A stretch of DNA of 44,862 nt, taken from NCBI GenBank assembly GCA_900315495.1, contig OMZJ01000086.1, forward strand, positions 1 to 44,862, in the 5' to 3' direction. The position numbers and the translations under genes are program-made. The notes beneath the pieces are model-generated. The model saw only the letters and a list, made by a program, of their open reading frames with translations, was not told where the DNA came from and did no database searches. Below are positions 25,805 to 34,566 of the stretch, piece by piece. Position 1 is the stretch's first letter. Every line of letters starts with the position of its first letter. Source of the DNA: an uncultured Lachnospiraceae bacterium (lineage in GTDB: Bacteria > Bacillota > Clostridia > Lachnospirales > Lachnospiraceae).

Positions 25805-25877
25805 CAAACTAATTGATCAGCGAATGAAATGAGTCAGTTTATTGCGGGGCTCAATGATCATACAAGGAGGGTGTCAT

Positions 25878-26297
25878 ATGGTACAGATTATTTCAGGCAA
25901 AAAGGGAAAGGGCAAGACCAAGTATCTGCTCGATAAGGTCAATGAGGCCGTGCAGACCGCGGAAGGGGATGTGGTCTACCTCGACAAGACGGCAAAGCAC
26001 ATGTATGAACTCAGCAACAAAGTCCGCCTGGTGAATGTTTCTGATTATCCGATCGATACCTATGAGGGATTCATCGGCTTCCTGTGCGGTATCATTGCGC
26101 AGGATCACGACCTGGAAGAGATGTATCTTGACAGCTTCCTGAAGCTTGCCTGCCTGGAGGGAAAGGATATCACGGAGGCGGTCCAGACGCTTGAGAATCT
26201 CTCTGACCGGTATCAGGTAGATTTCACGCTCAGCGTTTCCGAGGACGCACAGGAGCTTTCCGAAGCAGTCCGTTCCCACATCATTATCTCCCTGTAA
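25878..26297 (+). CDS. Small P-loop protein of unknown function
   Basis: A 139-residue soluble protein. The N-terminus MVQIISGKKGKGKT holds a Walker A motif (GKKGKGKT, residues 7-14). A possible Walker B-like strand is GDVVYLDK (near 31). The rest is acidic and helical, with no recognised domain. The ATG at 25878 is preceded by AAGGAGGGTG; an in-frame ATG at 25842 lacks such a site. It has its own promoter and lies between wall-synthesis genes and the sepF group, so a role linked to division or envelope is plausible but unproven. A hairpin follows the stop. Confidence 0.8.
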   Translation: MVQIISGKKGKGKTKYLLDKVNEAVQTAEGDVVYLDKTAKHMYELSNKVRLVNVSDYPIDTYEGFIGFLCGIIAQDHDLEEMYLDSFLKLACLEGKDITEAVQTLENLSDRYQVDFTLSVSEDAQELSEAVRSHIIISL

Positions 26298-26333
26298 GCG
26301 CTCTGACGCATCCGAGGGATACAGCGAAGTTAC

Positions 26334-26382
26334 AGCTGCCCGCCATTCACCCGGTCTTCCGGGAGAATCCCGGGCAGCTTTT
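26334..26382 (+). terminator. Hairpin with short T run: terminator or attenuator
   Basis: AGCTGCCCG (26334-26342) pairs with CGGGCAGCT (26371-26379), enclosing an inner CCCGG/CCGGG hairpin, followed by TTTT. It ends two bases before the GTG of the HlyD-like gene, so it may partly separate the two genes. Confidence 0.55.
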
Positions 26383-26384
26383 CC

Positions 26385-27863
26385 GTGAAAAGGAGAACCA
26401 TTACGCCGAACGAAAGCAAAAATCGAAGGAGCGGCCTGTCCCCGGACGGCGGCAGACAGGAGAAAAACAGCCGAAAATCCCCGGCCCGGACCTCCGGCGG
26501 AATCGGAAGAGTCCTGGAGGCCTTCATGCGGCTCAACCCCGTCTATCTGTTTTTCGGCCTCCTTCTGATCTATCTCATTGCCCGGGTCATCGCCTGGACG
26601 GGCCAGACCTCTGTTGCCATCTATACGGTGCCCGCCGCGGTGGAGACCGCGGGCCGGACGGATTACCGGGGGCTGATCGTCCGGGACGAGCAGTCGGTCA
26701 CGGCGGAGGCTTCCGGCACGGTAGAGTACCTGGCGCCGGAAAACGAGAAGACTGCCGTCGGTCAGGAAGTCTGCCTGATCGATACGGATGGATCGGTGGC
26801 ATCGCTTCTGTCGGACGATTCCGCGGAGGCAATATCCGGCGCCGCGTCCGCAGAAATCCGGAAGAGAATCCGCGCGGCGGGGCAGGAGGCGCTGTCCGGC
26901 GATTTTGCCAGCGCAGCCGGGGAGGTGGATCCGCTGCATGCGCTGGTGGTCAATTCCGAAATGCGGAGTGCCGTCCTCGCGGTCCGGAACAGTGATTCGA
27001 TGCCGGAGAGCGCACAGATCTGCACGGCGGAGGAGAGTGGCTATGTGATGTACGCGTCGGATTCCCTGTCCGGGCTGACGGAAGAGCAGGTCACCGCGGA
27101 TTCCTTTGACGAGGACGCGGTCACAGGAACCTATTCCTGGAGCGGAAAATCCGTTGAGAGCGGTGACTTCCTCTGGCGTCGCGTCCCGGATGACAGCTTT
27201 ACCCTTGTGTTCGAGACGGCGGGGACAGACGCCGCCGGATGGAATGATTCGCAGAAGGTCACAGTCACGCTGAGCGGCCAGGAGTCGCCGGTGACGGGAA
27301 CCTTCCGTCAGATCACTGGGGCAGACGGAACGGCACTGGGGTGCATCGATCTGTCCAGCTGCGGAACCGGCGTCCTGACCGAACGGTTCCTTTCCTTCCA
27401 TGTGGATTCCGCCTCGCAGCAGGGATACCAGATTCCGCGGTCGGCGGTCACAACCAAAAGCTACTATGTCATCCCCGCTTCGTATGTGGATACCTCGAGT
27501 GGATCCCCGGTCATCACGATCGAGCGGGCGGAGGGAAACCTGACCGCAAAGATTTCGGTCTATTCGGAGTATACCGGGACCAACGGGGACCGGACCCTGT
27601 ACTATCTGGCGGCATGCTCCTCCCTGAACGACGGGGATTATCTCGTAAACGGCAGCTCCTCCGGCCGGTATCTGGTCGGCGTGAAGGCGCCGGTGACCGG
27701 GGTCTATCAGGTTAACCGCGGGTACTGCATTTTCCGGCAGGTAGAGATTGTCCGGGAGGATGAGGACTACTGCTTTATCGCCAGCGGGACGAGATACGGC
27801 ATCACGATGAATGACAGGATTGTCATGGATGCCTCCGGTGTAAAGGAAAATCAGATTCTGTGA
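26385..27863 (+). CDS. HlyD-like membrane protein of the sepF locus
   Basis: A protein of up to 492 residues. A basic polar N-terminus (~1-48) precedes one membrane helix (about 52-70, PVYLFFGLLLIYLIARVIAW). A large extracytoplasmic part follows, with barrel-sandwich features resembling HlyD/membrane-fusion proteins (RGLIVRDEQSVTAEASGTVEYL; later GVKAPVTGVYQVNRGYCIFRQVEIV). No partner transporter is encoded nearby. The start is uncertain. The GTG at 26385 has no ribosome site; AAGGAG at 26389 sits before an ATT codon at 26400; an ATG at 26526 has GGAGG at good spacing and would keep the membrane helix. The role is unknown. Confidence 0.72.
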   Translation: MKRRTITPNESKNRRSGLSPDGGRQEKNSRKSPARTSGGIGRVLEAFMRLNPVYLFFGLLLIYLIARVIAWTGQTSVAIYTVPAAVETAGRTDYRGLIVRDEQSVTAEASGTVEYLAPENEKTAVGQEVCLIDTDGSVASLLSDDSAEAISGAASAEIRKRIRAAGQEALSGDFASAAGEVDPLHALVVNSEMRSAVLAVRNSDSMPESAQICTAEESGYVMYASDSLSGLTEEQVTADSFDEDAVTGTYSWSGKSVESGDFLWRRVPDDSFTLVFETAGTDAAGWNDSQKVTVTLSGQESPVTGTFRQITGADGTALGCIDLSSCGTGVLTERFLSFHVDSASQQGYQIPRSAVTTKSYYVIPASYVDTSSGSPVITIERAEGNLTAKISVYSEYTGTNGDRTLYYLAACSSLNDGDYLVNGSSSGRYLVGVKAPVTGVYQVNRGYCIFRQVEIVREDEDYCFIASGTRYGITMNDRIVMDASGVKENQIL

Positions 27864-27990
27864 GTGCCCGGCGGGCAGCGAATGAAATCAGATTTCGAAA
27901 AACGCGGCACCGGTTGGAATCAGAATCCGTGCAGGATCGGCACCGGACGGAATCCGCTTCAGCGAAGCATCGGCACCGAACGATTTGGGA

Positions 27991-28019
27991 TTGACAATCT
28001 TACAAAAAGCATTGATAAT
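27991..28019 (+). promoter_or_regulatory. Predicted promoter of sepF
   Basis: TTGACA (27991-27996), 17-base spacer, GATAAT (28014-28019), in the 271-base gap before sepF. The leader would be about 110 bases. No gene is supported in this gap. Confidence 0.8.
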
Positions 28020-28134
28020 AATAAACTGACTGAACTGACCTGGAAGCAGGGCAGGCGCCGGTACCAGCGGCGCGGCGGCGGGAGCGTTCCTCCGTTTTCG
28101 GATGAAGCGAAAGACAGAAGGAGAGTAGAACATC

Positions 28135-28686
28135 ATGGGTTTTCTTGATAGTTTTCTGGGGAAAGGTCTCGTAGATCCGGAGGATGAAGGCGAGGGATAC
28201 GACGAGGAGAACGATTACGAAGAGGATGGAAACGCGGAAGGGCCTGAGGAGAATGTGAACCAGAAGGCACATTCCTCCGAGAGAGAAGAGCGGGCAGAGG
28301 AGGAAGCTCCCAGAAAGAAGACCGCGGCCCGCACCGTTTCTTCCGGCAATGAAAATGGAAAGGTAGTACAGATGCATAATCCCGCAACCAACAAGCTCTC
28401 GGAAGTCTGCATGGTTCTTCCGAAGGGCTTTGAGAATTCCAGCTCAATCGCTGACACGCTTCTTCAGGGCAAGACCGTTGTTCTGAACATGGAAGGAATG
28501 AACATTGACCAGGCGCAGCGAATTATCGATTTCACCTGCGGCGCCTGCTACACCATGGGCGGACAGCTCCAGAAAATCTCCAAGAAGATCTTCATCGCGA
28601 CGCCGAGCACCGTGGAGCTTTCCGGTGATTTCGCCAATCTGATCGGCGACGATGTGGATATGAGCAGCCTGAACCTTACGGTCTGA
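28135..28686 (+). CDS. sepF: SepF, cell division protein
   Basis: A 183-residue SepF, which tethers FtsZ to the membrane and shapes the septum. The N-terminal MGFLDSFLGKGL resembles the amphipathic membrane-binding helix. A long acidic, disordered linker (~15-65) leads to the conserved domain: KGFENSSSIADTLLQGKTVV, MEGMNIDQAQRIIDFTCGACYTMGG, and IFIATPSTVELSGD. The ATG is preceded by AAGGAG at 11 bases. YlmH follows 25 bases downstream, the usual Firmicutes arrangement. Confidence 0.95.
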   Translation: MGFLDSFLGKGLVDPEDEGEGYDEENDYEEDGNAEGPEENVNQKAHSSEREERAEEEAPRKKTAARTVSSGNENGKVVQMHNPATNKLSEVCMVLPKGFENSSSIADTLLQGKTVVLNMEGMNIDQAQRIIDFTCGACYTMGGQLQKISKKIFIATPSTVELSGDFANLIGDDVDMSSLNLTV

Positions 28687-28711
28687 GAATCACCAGGGAG
28701 AATCAAACCAC

Positions 28712-29473
28712 ATGACAAGAGAGGAACAGATACTCTGCGGACATCTCTGCGATCTGGCCGGCGTCTGCGATCGCGCGGGGCGGCCGGTATCCAGCGAGTT
28801 TCTGAGTCTGGCGGAACAGGATCTCTTTCTTGCTTACTGTGTTCCGAAACTGCCGCCGGTGGCGTGGAAATTCGACGGCGGATATGAAAATGCGGAGCGA
28901 AAAACCGTATGCTTTATGGCAGAAGGGGCCGGACGTGACGAATGTCCGGCTCCTTGTGTACTTCTGCGGGCGGAAGTCACGAACCCGAGATTTGCGGAGA
29001 AACTGACCCATCGGGATTATCTGGGCGCTCTGATGAATCTCGGGATCGACCGCTCGGTGGTGGGAGATCTGCTGCCGGTGGAAAATGCCTGCTATCTCTT
29101 CTGCCTGCCGCGTGCGGCTGATTTCATCTGCGAGCAGTATTCGCTTGTGCGGCGCACGCCGGTGCACTGCACCCGCATTCCGCCGGAGGAATTCCATTAT
29201 CAACCTGCCGTGAAGGAGATCCGGTGTACGATCGCCTCGGTCCGCCTGGACACGCTGATTGCAGCTGCCTTCGGGGAATCCCGGAGCCGGATGGCGCCTC
29301 TGATTGAGGGAGAGAAGGTCTATGTCAACGGGCGGTGCATTCGCTCAGCGGCGTTCCGGCCCCAGGAGGGAGATCTGATCTCCGTGCGCGGAAAGGGGAA
29401 GTTCCGGTTCGTTCAGGGCAGTACAGTGACGAAGAAGGGACGGATCTCCCTGGTGCTGGAGCGATTCGTCTGA
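28712..29473 (+). CDS. ylmH: YlmH-type S4-domain RNA-binding protein
   Basis: A 253-residue homologue of YlmH, a ribosome-associated RNA-binding protein encoded with sepF in many Firmicutes. The central region contains FAEKLTHRDYLGALMNLGIDRSVVGD, the typical YlmH block. The C-terminal S4 domain runs from VRLDTLIAAAFGESRSRMAPLI to YVNGRCIRSAAFRPQEGD. The ATG follows GGGAGAATCAAACCAC, about nine bases. It is probably in the sepF transcript. Confidence 0.93.
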   Translation: MTREEQILCGHLCDLAGVCDRAGRPVSSEFLSLAEQDLFLAYCVPKLPPVAWKFDGGYENAERKTVCFMAEGAGRDECPAPCVLLRAEVTNPRFAEKLTHRDYLGALMNLGIDRSVVGDLLPVENACYLFCLPRAADFICEQYSLVRRTPVHCTRIPPEEFHYQPAVKEIRCTIASVRLDTLIAAAFGESRSRMAPLIEGEKVYVNGRCIRSAAFRPQEGDLISVRGKGKFRFVQGSTVTKKGRISLVLERFV

Positions 29474-29632
29474 GAGAAGAGCCGCCCCTGTGCGGCGAAG
29501 CAGCGCAAAGAATTCGGGTTGTTCTGCAGTGAAAGCCGCGGGCAGGGAAACCATGCCCGCGGACGAAGCGGCGCACAGGCTGTCGACCTGTAATGGCAGG
29601 GCAGCTCTTCCTGTGCGGCTGCGGGAGGGAAA

Positions 29633-30733
29633 ATGTCTGAAAAGCTGATGATACACGGGGCGGATCACAAACCGCTGTATGAGATCTGGATCGATTCGTC
29701 CTTTGCGTGCCTTCCGGAGAAAGTGCGCGCGTGCGGGCTGGCCGGAAAGAAATGCCTGATTGTGACGGATACCAATGTGGGCCCGCTGTATGGGAAAGAG
29801 GCGGCAGAGAAACTTGCCGTCTGCGGCTGCGAGAGCCGGATCTTTGCCATCCCGGCCGGGGAGGTCCACAAGACGCTGCGGACGGTGGAAACGGTCTACC
29901 GCGCGCTGATCGAGCAGAAGTATGACCGCAGCAGCTTCATCGCCGCGCTGGGCGGCGGTGTGGTCGGGGATCTGGCCGGGTTTTCCGCCGCGACCTATCT
30001 GCGGGGCATCCCTTTCATCCAGATTCCAACGACGCTCTTAGCCCAGTCGGACAGCAGTGTCGGCGGGAAAACCGGGGTGGATTTCGACGGTTACAAAAAC
30101 ATGGTCGGCGCCTTTGCCATGCCGAAACTGGTTTACATGAACACCTCTGTTCTTTCCACCATGGAGGAGCGCGCCTATCTCTCCGGGATGGGCGAGGTGA
30201 TCAAGCATGCCTATATCCGGGATCCGGAGTTTCTGGCGTATATCCGGGAGCACACGGAGCAGATCCTTGCCCGGGATCCGGAGACACTGATCCATCTGGA
30301 TTCTGTCAACTGCGGGATCAAAGGGGCGGTTGTCGAGGAGGACCCGAAGGAGTCGGGGCTCCGCCGGATTTTAAATTTCGGACATACTCTGGGGCACGCC
30401 ATCGAAAAGCAGACGGCCGGCAGCATGTGGCACGGGGAATGTGTCTCTGTCGGAATGACGGCGGCCGTCTGGATCAGCGAGAAACGGGGACTCCTGCCGG
30501 CGGGAAGCACACAGAAGGTCCGGGACCAGCTGACGGCACTGCACCTTCCGGTCACTGCGTCCTTCGATCCGGATCTGGCGCTGGACGCCGTGCGGAATGA
30601 CAAGAAAGTAAAGAACGGAAAACCGGTCTTTATCCTCCTCTCCGCACCGGGAAGCGCCTTTGCCACGGATGATGTCACATTCGAGGAAATGCGGGCTGCC
30701 CTGGAGCAGGTGAGAGAGCATTCTGCTGGGTGA
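29633..30733 (+). CDS. aroB: 3-dehydroquinate synthase
   Basis: Second step of the shikimate pathway: NAD-dependent cyclisation of DAHP to 3-dehydroquinate, in the cytosol. Motifs are complete: ALGGGVVGDLAGFSAATYLRG, PTTLLAQSDSSVGGKTGVD, GMGEVIKHAYI, LNFGHTLGHAIE and WHGECVSVGM, with metal ligands in the last blocks. 366 residues is normal. The ATG follows GGAGGGAAA. It sits alone between ylmH and lspA; no other aro gene is in the window. The 159-base gap before it shows no clear promoter. Confidence 0.96.
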   Translation: MSEKLMIHGADHKPLYEIWIDSSFACLPEKVRACGLAGKKCLIVTDTNVGPLYGKEAAEKLAVCGCESRIFAIPAGEVHKTLRTVETVYRALIEQKYDRSSFIAALGGGVVGDLAGFSAATYLRGIPFIQIPTTLLAQSDSSVGGKTGVDFDGYKNMVGAFAMPKLVYMNTSVLSTMEERAYLSGMGEVIKHAYIRDPEFLAYIREHTEQILARDPETLIHLDSVNCGIKGAVVEEDPKESGLRRILNFGHTLGHAIEKQTAGSMWHGECVSVGMTAAVWISEKRGLLPAGSTQKVRDQLTALHLPVTASFDPDLALDAVRNDKKVKNGKPVFILLSAPGSAFATDDVTFEEMRAALEQVREHSAG

Positions 30734-30819
30734 GACAGAGGCGGTTCGCCATGCCGCGCGGTACGGCGGGCTGCGGTGCGTGCCGCAGCGGGCAGCCTTG
30801 GTGATTTCAGAAAGGAAGC

Positions 30820-31392
30820 ATGGACATGGAGGAAAACAGCAGGCGTGCCGTCGTCACGGTGGGACACACCGGCAGAAAAAAACGGGATATGATCCTGTTT
30901 GTCTGCATCTCGGCGGGTATTGCCCTTTTCGATCAGGTGACAAAAATGATTGCCCGGAATACGCTGTCTTCCGGGGACCGGATCCTGATCCCCGGTGTTC
31001 TCCGGCTGATGCTGGTGCAGAATACGGGGGCGGCCTTCGGCTCCTTCTCGGGGAGAACGGCTGCCCTCGCTGCTTTCACAGTGGCCCTGATGGCACTCTG
31101 CGCATGGGCCTACTGGCGCACCGCAGGCCGGACTGGTGTCAGGGTCCTGAAGGTCACGCTGGTCATGATCTTTGCGGGCGGCCTCGGCAATTTCATCGAC
31201 CGCGCGTTCCTGGGCTCGGTTACCGATTTCATCTTTTTTGAGACCATCGATTTTCCGGTGTTCAATGTCGCGGACTGCTTTGTCACCGTCGGTGCGCTCA
31301 CCCTTCTCATCTCTGCCTTCACGGTATACCGGGAGAAAGAGATGCGTGAGCTCCTCGGATTCCCCAAAAAGCGGGAGGCCGAGGAGGATTGA
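30820..31392 (+). CDS. lspA: LspA, lipoprotein signal peptidase
   Basis: Membrane aspartic protease that cleaves lipoprotein signal peptides, needed for proteins such as the carboxypeptidase lipoprotein upstream. Signature motifs: DQVTK, VQNTGAAFGSF, AGGLGNFIDR (catalytic Asp) and FNVADCF (second catalytic Asp), with four hydrophobic segments. 190 residues, with a roughly 25-residue polar extension at each end. The ATG follows AAAGGAAGC. It precedes an RluD-type gene by 51 bases, the common lspA-rluD order. Confidence 0.95.
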   Translation: MDMEENSRRAVVTVGHTGRKKRDMILFVCISAGIALFDQVTKMIARNTLSSGDRILIPGVLRLMLVQNTGAAFGSFSGRTAALAAFTVALMALCAWAYWRTAGRTGVRVLKVTLVMIFAGGLGNFIDRAFLGSVTDFIFFETIDFPVFNVADCFVTVGALTLLISAFTVYREKEMRELLGFPKKREAEED

Positions 31393-31443
31393 AGAAGCGG
31401 AACAACAGGCAAGGGGGAGTATTCCCGGAAAACAGAGGAGTGC

Positions 31444-32526
31444 ATGCGGGAGGAGGGCCGGAACACGGAAGAGATAAAAGCCGCAGAGAATGCGGCAGAG
31501 AAGACACTGGAAGAGAAGCCCTTCGACTCCGCTGCCCCTGATACCGGTGCAGATCCGGACGCAGAGGGACTGACGGAGACAGACGCGGATTCCGACCGGG
31601 AGGACATGGATCACTGGGCATTTCAGGTATCCTGCGGCCCGGAGGGGATCCGGCTGGACCGGGCACTGGCGGTGCAGCTGCCGGAGTACTCCAGGAGCTA
31701 CCTGCAGCGGCTGACGGAAGCCGGGGATACCGCGGTCAACGGGAAAATCGTCCGAAAGAGCGGATGGAAGTGCAAGAACGGGGATCGTGTGAAGATTACG
31801 ATCCCGGCGCCGGAACCGCTTTTGGTTTCGGCGGAGGCGATTCCACTGGACATCCTCTATGAGGACGATGACGTCATTCTGATCAACAAGCCGAAGGGCA
31901 TGGTGGTCCATCCGGCGGCGGGACACACGAACGGCACGCTGGTCAACGCCCTGCTGTACCACTGCGGGGACAGCCTGTCCGGCATCAACGGGGTTTCCCG
32001 GCCGGGCATCGTCCACCGGATTGACCGGGATACCACGGGGGTCCTGATCGCCTGCAAGAATGACCGGGCTCACCTGTGCCTTGCAGAGCAGCTGCGGGCG
32101 CATACGGTGACCCGCAGGTACCTGGCGATTGTCTGCGGAAACCTGCGCGAGGACGAGGGCGTGATCGACCGCCCGATCGGCCGGGATCCGGCCAACCGCA
32201 AGCGGATGGCGGACGGCGTGCAAAACGGCAAGCGCGCCGTCACCCACTGGCGGGTCCTGGAGCGGCTCCGCGGGTATACCCTGATCGAGTGCCGGCTAGA
32301 AACCGGGCGGACCCACCAGATCCGGGTCCACATGGCATCGTCCGGCCATCCTCTTCTGGGGGATACGCTCTACGGCGGGCCGAAGGGGCTTCCGGGCTTT
32401 CCGCTGGAGGGGCAGACCCTGCACGCGGCTGTGCTGGGATTCATCCATCCGACCACCGGCGCGTATATGGAATTTTCCGCGCCGCTCCCGGACTATTTTG
32501 AGAAGCTTCTGCAGATTCTGCGGTGA
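31444..32526 (+). CDS. RluD-family pseudouridine synthase
   Basis: A large-subunit rRNA pseudouridine synthase of the RluA/RluD family. An N-terminal S4 domain (IRLDRALAVQLPEYSRSYLQRL) precedes the catalytic domain with INKPKGMVVHP, the catalytic Asp motif HRIDRDTTG, and RTHQIRVHMASSGHPLLGD. The target uridine cannot be told. The first ~55 residues are an acidic, low-complexity extension. The ATG at 31444 has GAGGAG four bases upstream. An ATG at 31606 (MDHWAF) with GGGAGG close by would give a family-typical length and is a real alternative. Confidence 0.92.
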   Translation: MREEGRNTEEIKAAENAAEKTLEEKPFDSAAPDTGADPDAEGLTETDADSDREDMDHWAFQVSCGPEGIRLDRALAVQLPEYSRSYLQRLTEAGDTAVNGKIVRKSGWKCKNGDRVKITIPAPEPLLVSAEAIPLDILYEDDDVILINKPKGMVVHPAAGHTNGTLVNALLYHCGDSLSGINGVSRPGIVHRIDRDTTGVLIACKNDRAHLCLAEQLRAHTVTRRYLAIVCGNLREDEGVIDRPIGRDPANRKRMADGVQNGKRAVTHWRVLERLRGYTLIECRLETGRTHQIRVHMASSGHPLLGDTLYGGPKGLPGFPLEGQTLHAAVLGFIHPTTGAYMEFSAPLPDYFEKLLQILR

Positions 32527-32598
32527 ATTTTTATAGGTCCTGCGGTAACATTTTTCATCCATCCTTCGGCAAAATTCTCCATTTTCCACAGCGGATCC

Positions 32599-32627
32599 TT
32601 GAATTTTCTCTTTATTTCGTATATAAT
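32599..32627 (+). promoter_or_regulatory. Predicted promoter of the cytidylate-kinase-like gene
   Basis: TTGAAT (32599-32604), 17-base spacer, TATAAT (32622-32627). The leader would be about 70 bases. Confidence 0.82.
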
Positions 32628-32703
32628 AGGCGAAAAGAAGAAATATTCAGATCTTGAAAAGCGGCGCAGAGCCGTGCGTGAACAGAAAAGGAGAGTGATT
32701 TTC

Positions 32704-33357
32704 ATGAAGGGAAATCGGGTTATCACAATCGGGCGTGAATGCGGCAGCCATGGCCGCGTCATCGGCAACAAACTGGCGGAAAAGCTTGGGGTCAAGTGCT
32801 ACGACAAGGAGCTTCTGTCCCTTGCCGCCAAGGAGAGCGGCCTGGCGGAGGAGCTCTTCGAGGCGCATGACGAAAAGCCGACCCGGAGCTTCCTGTATTC
32901 CATGGTGATGGACAGCTACGCGATGGGTTATTCGACTTCTTCCTTCGCGGACATGCCGCTGAACCACAAGGTGTTCCTGGCTCAGTTTGAGACCATCAAA
33001 AACCTGGCCTCCAAGGAGAGCTGTGTGATCGTCGGCCGCTGCGCGGACTATGCGCTGGCGGATTATCCGAATGTGACGTCTGTCTTCATCACCGGCAACA
33101 TGGAGGACAAGATCCGCAACATCTGCGAGGCCTACGGGCTGGACGAGGCCAAGGCCAAGGATGTCATCACCAAGACGGACAAGAAGAGAGCCAACTACTA
33201 CAATTATTACTCCAGCAAATCCTGGGGCGATGCGAGAAGCTATGATCTGTGCCTCAACAGCAGCCTGGTCGGCGTCGACGGGGCGGTGGATGCCATTCTG
33301 CATTTTGTCTCGCTGAAGGAAAAGCTGGCCGATTCGAAGGAAGCAGCGAAGAAGTAA
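32704..33357 (+). CDS. Cytidylate-kinase-like family protein
   Basis: A 217-residue protein of the cytidylate_kin2 type, common in gut Firmicutes. The N-terminal strand and loop VITIGRECGSHGRVIGNKLAEKLG resemble a CMK P-loop, though it reads GRECGSHGR rather than classical GxxxxGK, so nucleotide phosphorylation is unproven. CVIVGRCADYAL and the DKKRANYYNYYSSKSWGD block are typical of the family. The ATG at 32704 has AAGGAGAG about nine bases upstream. It has its own promoter and terminator. Confidence 0.88.
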   Translation: MKGNRVITIGRECGSHGRVIGNKLAEKLGVKCYDKELLSLAAKESGLAEELFEAHDEKPTRSFLYSMVMDSYAMGYSTSSFADMPLNHKVFLAQFETIKNLASKESCVIVGRCADYALADYPNVTSVFITGNMEDKIRNICEAYGLDEAKAKDVITKTDKKRANYYNYYSSKSWGDARSYDLCLNSSLVGVDGAVDAILHFVSLKEKLADSKEAAKK

Positions 33358-33395
33358 CCGATCCGTGAGGAATCGCCCGGACAGAACCGGAATCA

Positions 33396-33422
33396 AGCCG
33401 CAGCAGCCCTGCGGCTTTTTTT
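33396..33422 (+). terminator. Rho-independent terminator
   Basis: AGCCGCAG, loop CAGCC, CTGCGGCT followed by a T run to 33422. It ends the cytidylate-kinase-like transcript. Confidence 0.9.
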
Positions 33423-33486
33423 CGGGAAAATGTTCCGGGACAGAGAACGGCGGCGCGCCGGAAACCGCCTGCGAGGGAGAAATCCA

Positions 33487-34566
33487 ATGGCAGAAAAATC
33501 GTACAGCTATCAGGAAGATGTGAAAAATATCCGGAAGCTCCGGGATCTGGAGAAGGAACTGCCTCCCTACGCGGCGGATTATTTCCGCGGCATCCAGGAG
33601 CGGACCCAGACGAGGACAAGGGTCGCCTATGCCTATGACCTGATCACGTTTTTCCGGTGGCTCCGGGAAAACAATCCGGTTCTCGGGTCGAAATCCATCC
33701 AGGACATCACGCTGGAGGATCTGGAGAACCTGACGGCCTCCGACATCGAGGAATATGAGGATTATCTGCAGGACTACACCGGCGGCCCGGCAGGCGAAAG
33801 GACCGAGCGCACCAACCGTCCCGCGGCCGTCAAGCGCAAGCTCTCCGCCCTCAGCTCCTTTTTTCGGTATTTCCAGCAGAAGGGATATATCCGCGTGAAT
33901 CCGATCTCCCTCGTCAATATGCCGAAGCTGCGGGATCACGCGATCATCCGCTTTGACGGGGACGAGACCGCGGAATTTCTGGACCATGTGGACGAGGGAA
34001 CCAGCCTGACGGACCGGCAGCAGGCCTGGCACGAAAAGACGAGGCTGCGGGACCTGGCCATGATGACGCTGATGCTGGGCACCGGCATCCGCGTGTCGGA
34101 ATGCGTGGGGCTGAACCTGAAGGACGTCAGCTTCAACGATGATTCCCTTCTGGTGCACCGCAAGGGCGGCAAGGAATCGATCCTCTACTTCGGCGATGAG
34201 GTGGAGCTTCCGCTCCTGGATTATCTGGAGTGGCGTGAGGATTTCATGCGGGACTGCCCGGAGGAACAGGCCTTCTTTGTCTCCCTGCAGAAGCGGCGCA
34301 TCACCGTCCGGGCGGTGGAGAATCTGGTGAAGAAATACGCGCAGACCGTGCAGACCACCAAGCACATCACGCCGCACAAGCTGCGGAGCACCTACGGCAC
34401 CAGCTTGTACCGGCAGACCGGTGATATCTATCTGGTGGCGAATGTACTGGGCCATTCCGATGTCAATACCACCCAGAAGCATTACGCCGCGATCGACGAG
34501 GACCGGCGCCGGAACGCGCGCAACGCGGTGCGGCTGCGGCCGGACAGGAAGGAAGAGGACACATGA
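33487..34566 (+). CDS. Xer-type tyrosine recombinase
   Basis: A 359-residue site-specific recombinase. The N-terminal SAM-like core-binding domain (TRTRVAYAYDLITFFRWL; NRPAAVKRKLSALSSFFRYF) precedes the catalytic domain. All active residues are visible: Arg202 (GTGIRVSE), Lys226 (HRKGGKE), His297 and Arg300 (HKLRST), His323 (LGHSDV) and Tyr333 (KHYA). There are no att-like repeats or mobile-element genes around it, so it is probably a resident Xer-like protein rather than an integrase of an island. The ATG at 33487 has GAGGGAGAA upstream. The end overlaps the next gene (ATGA). Confidence 0.92.
   Translation: MAEKSYSYQEDVKNIRKLRDLEKELPPYAADYFRGIQERTQTRTRVAYAYDLITFFRWLRENNPVLGSKSIQDITLEDLENLTASDIEEYEDYLQDYTGGPAGERTERTNRPAAVKRKLSALSSFFRYFQQKGYIRVNPISLVNMPKLRDHAIIRFDGDETAEFLDHVDEGTSLTDRQQAWHEKTRLRDLAMMTLMLGTGIRVSECVGLNLKDVSFNDDSLLVHRKGGKESILYFGDEVELPLLDYLEWREDFMRDCPEEQAFFVSLQKRRITVRAVENLVKKYAQTVQTTKHITPHKLRSTYGTSLYRQTGDIYLVANVLGHSDVNTTQKHYAAIDEDRRRNARNAVRLRPDRKEEDT

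Noticed and set aside
27864..28148. 94-codon frame before sepF
   Set aside because: Overlaps the sepF promoter and start, with no ribosome site and no recognisable sequence.
32527..32598. Repeated CTGCGGT-A/T-rich segments after the pseudouridine synthase gene
   Set aside because: Two short imperfect copies in an A/T-rich stretch; no hairpin with T run or conserved pattern could be supported.
33487..34566. Tyrosine recombinase as evidence of an integrated mobile element
   Set aside because: No tRNA target, att-like repeats, excisionase or phage genes lie beside it; it is coupled to an AlaX gene and looks resident.
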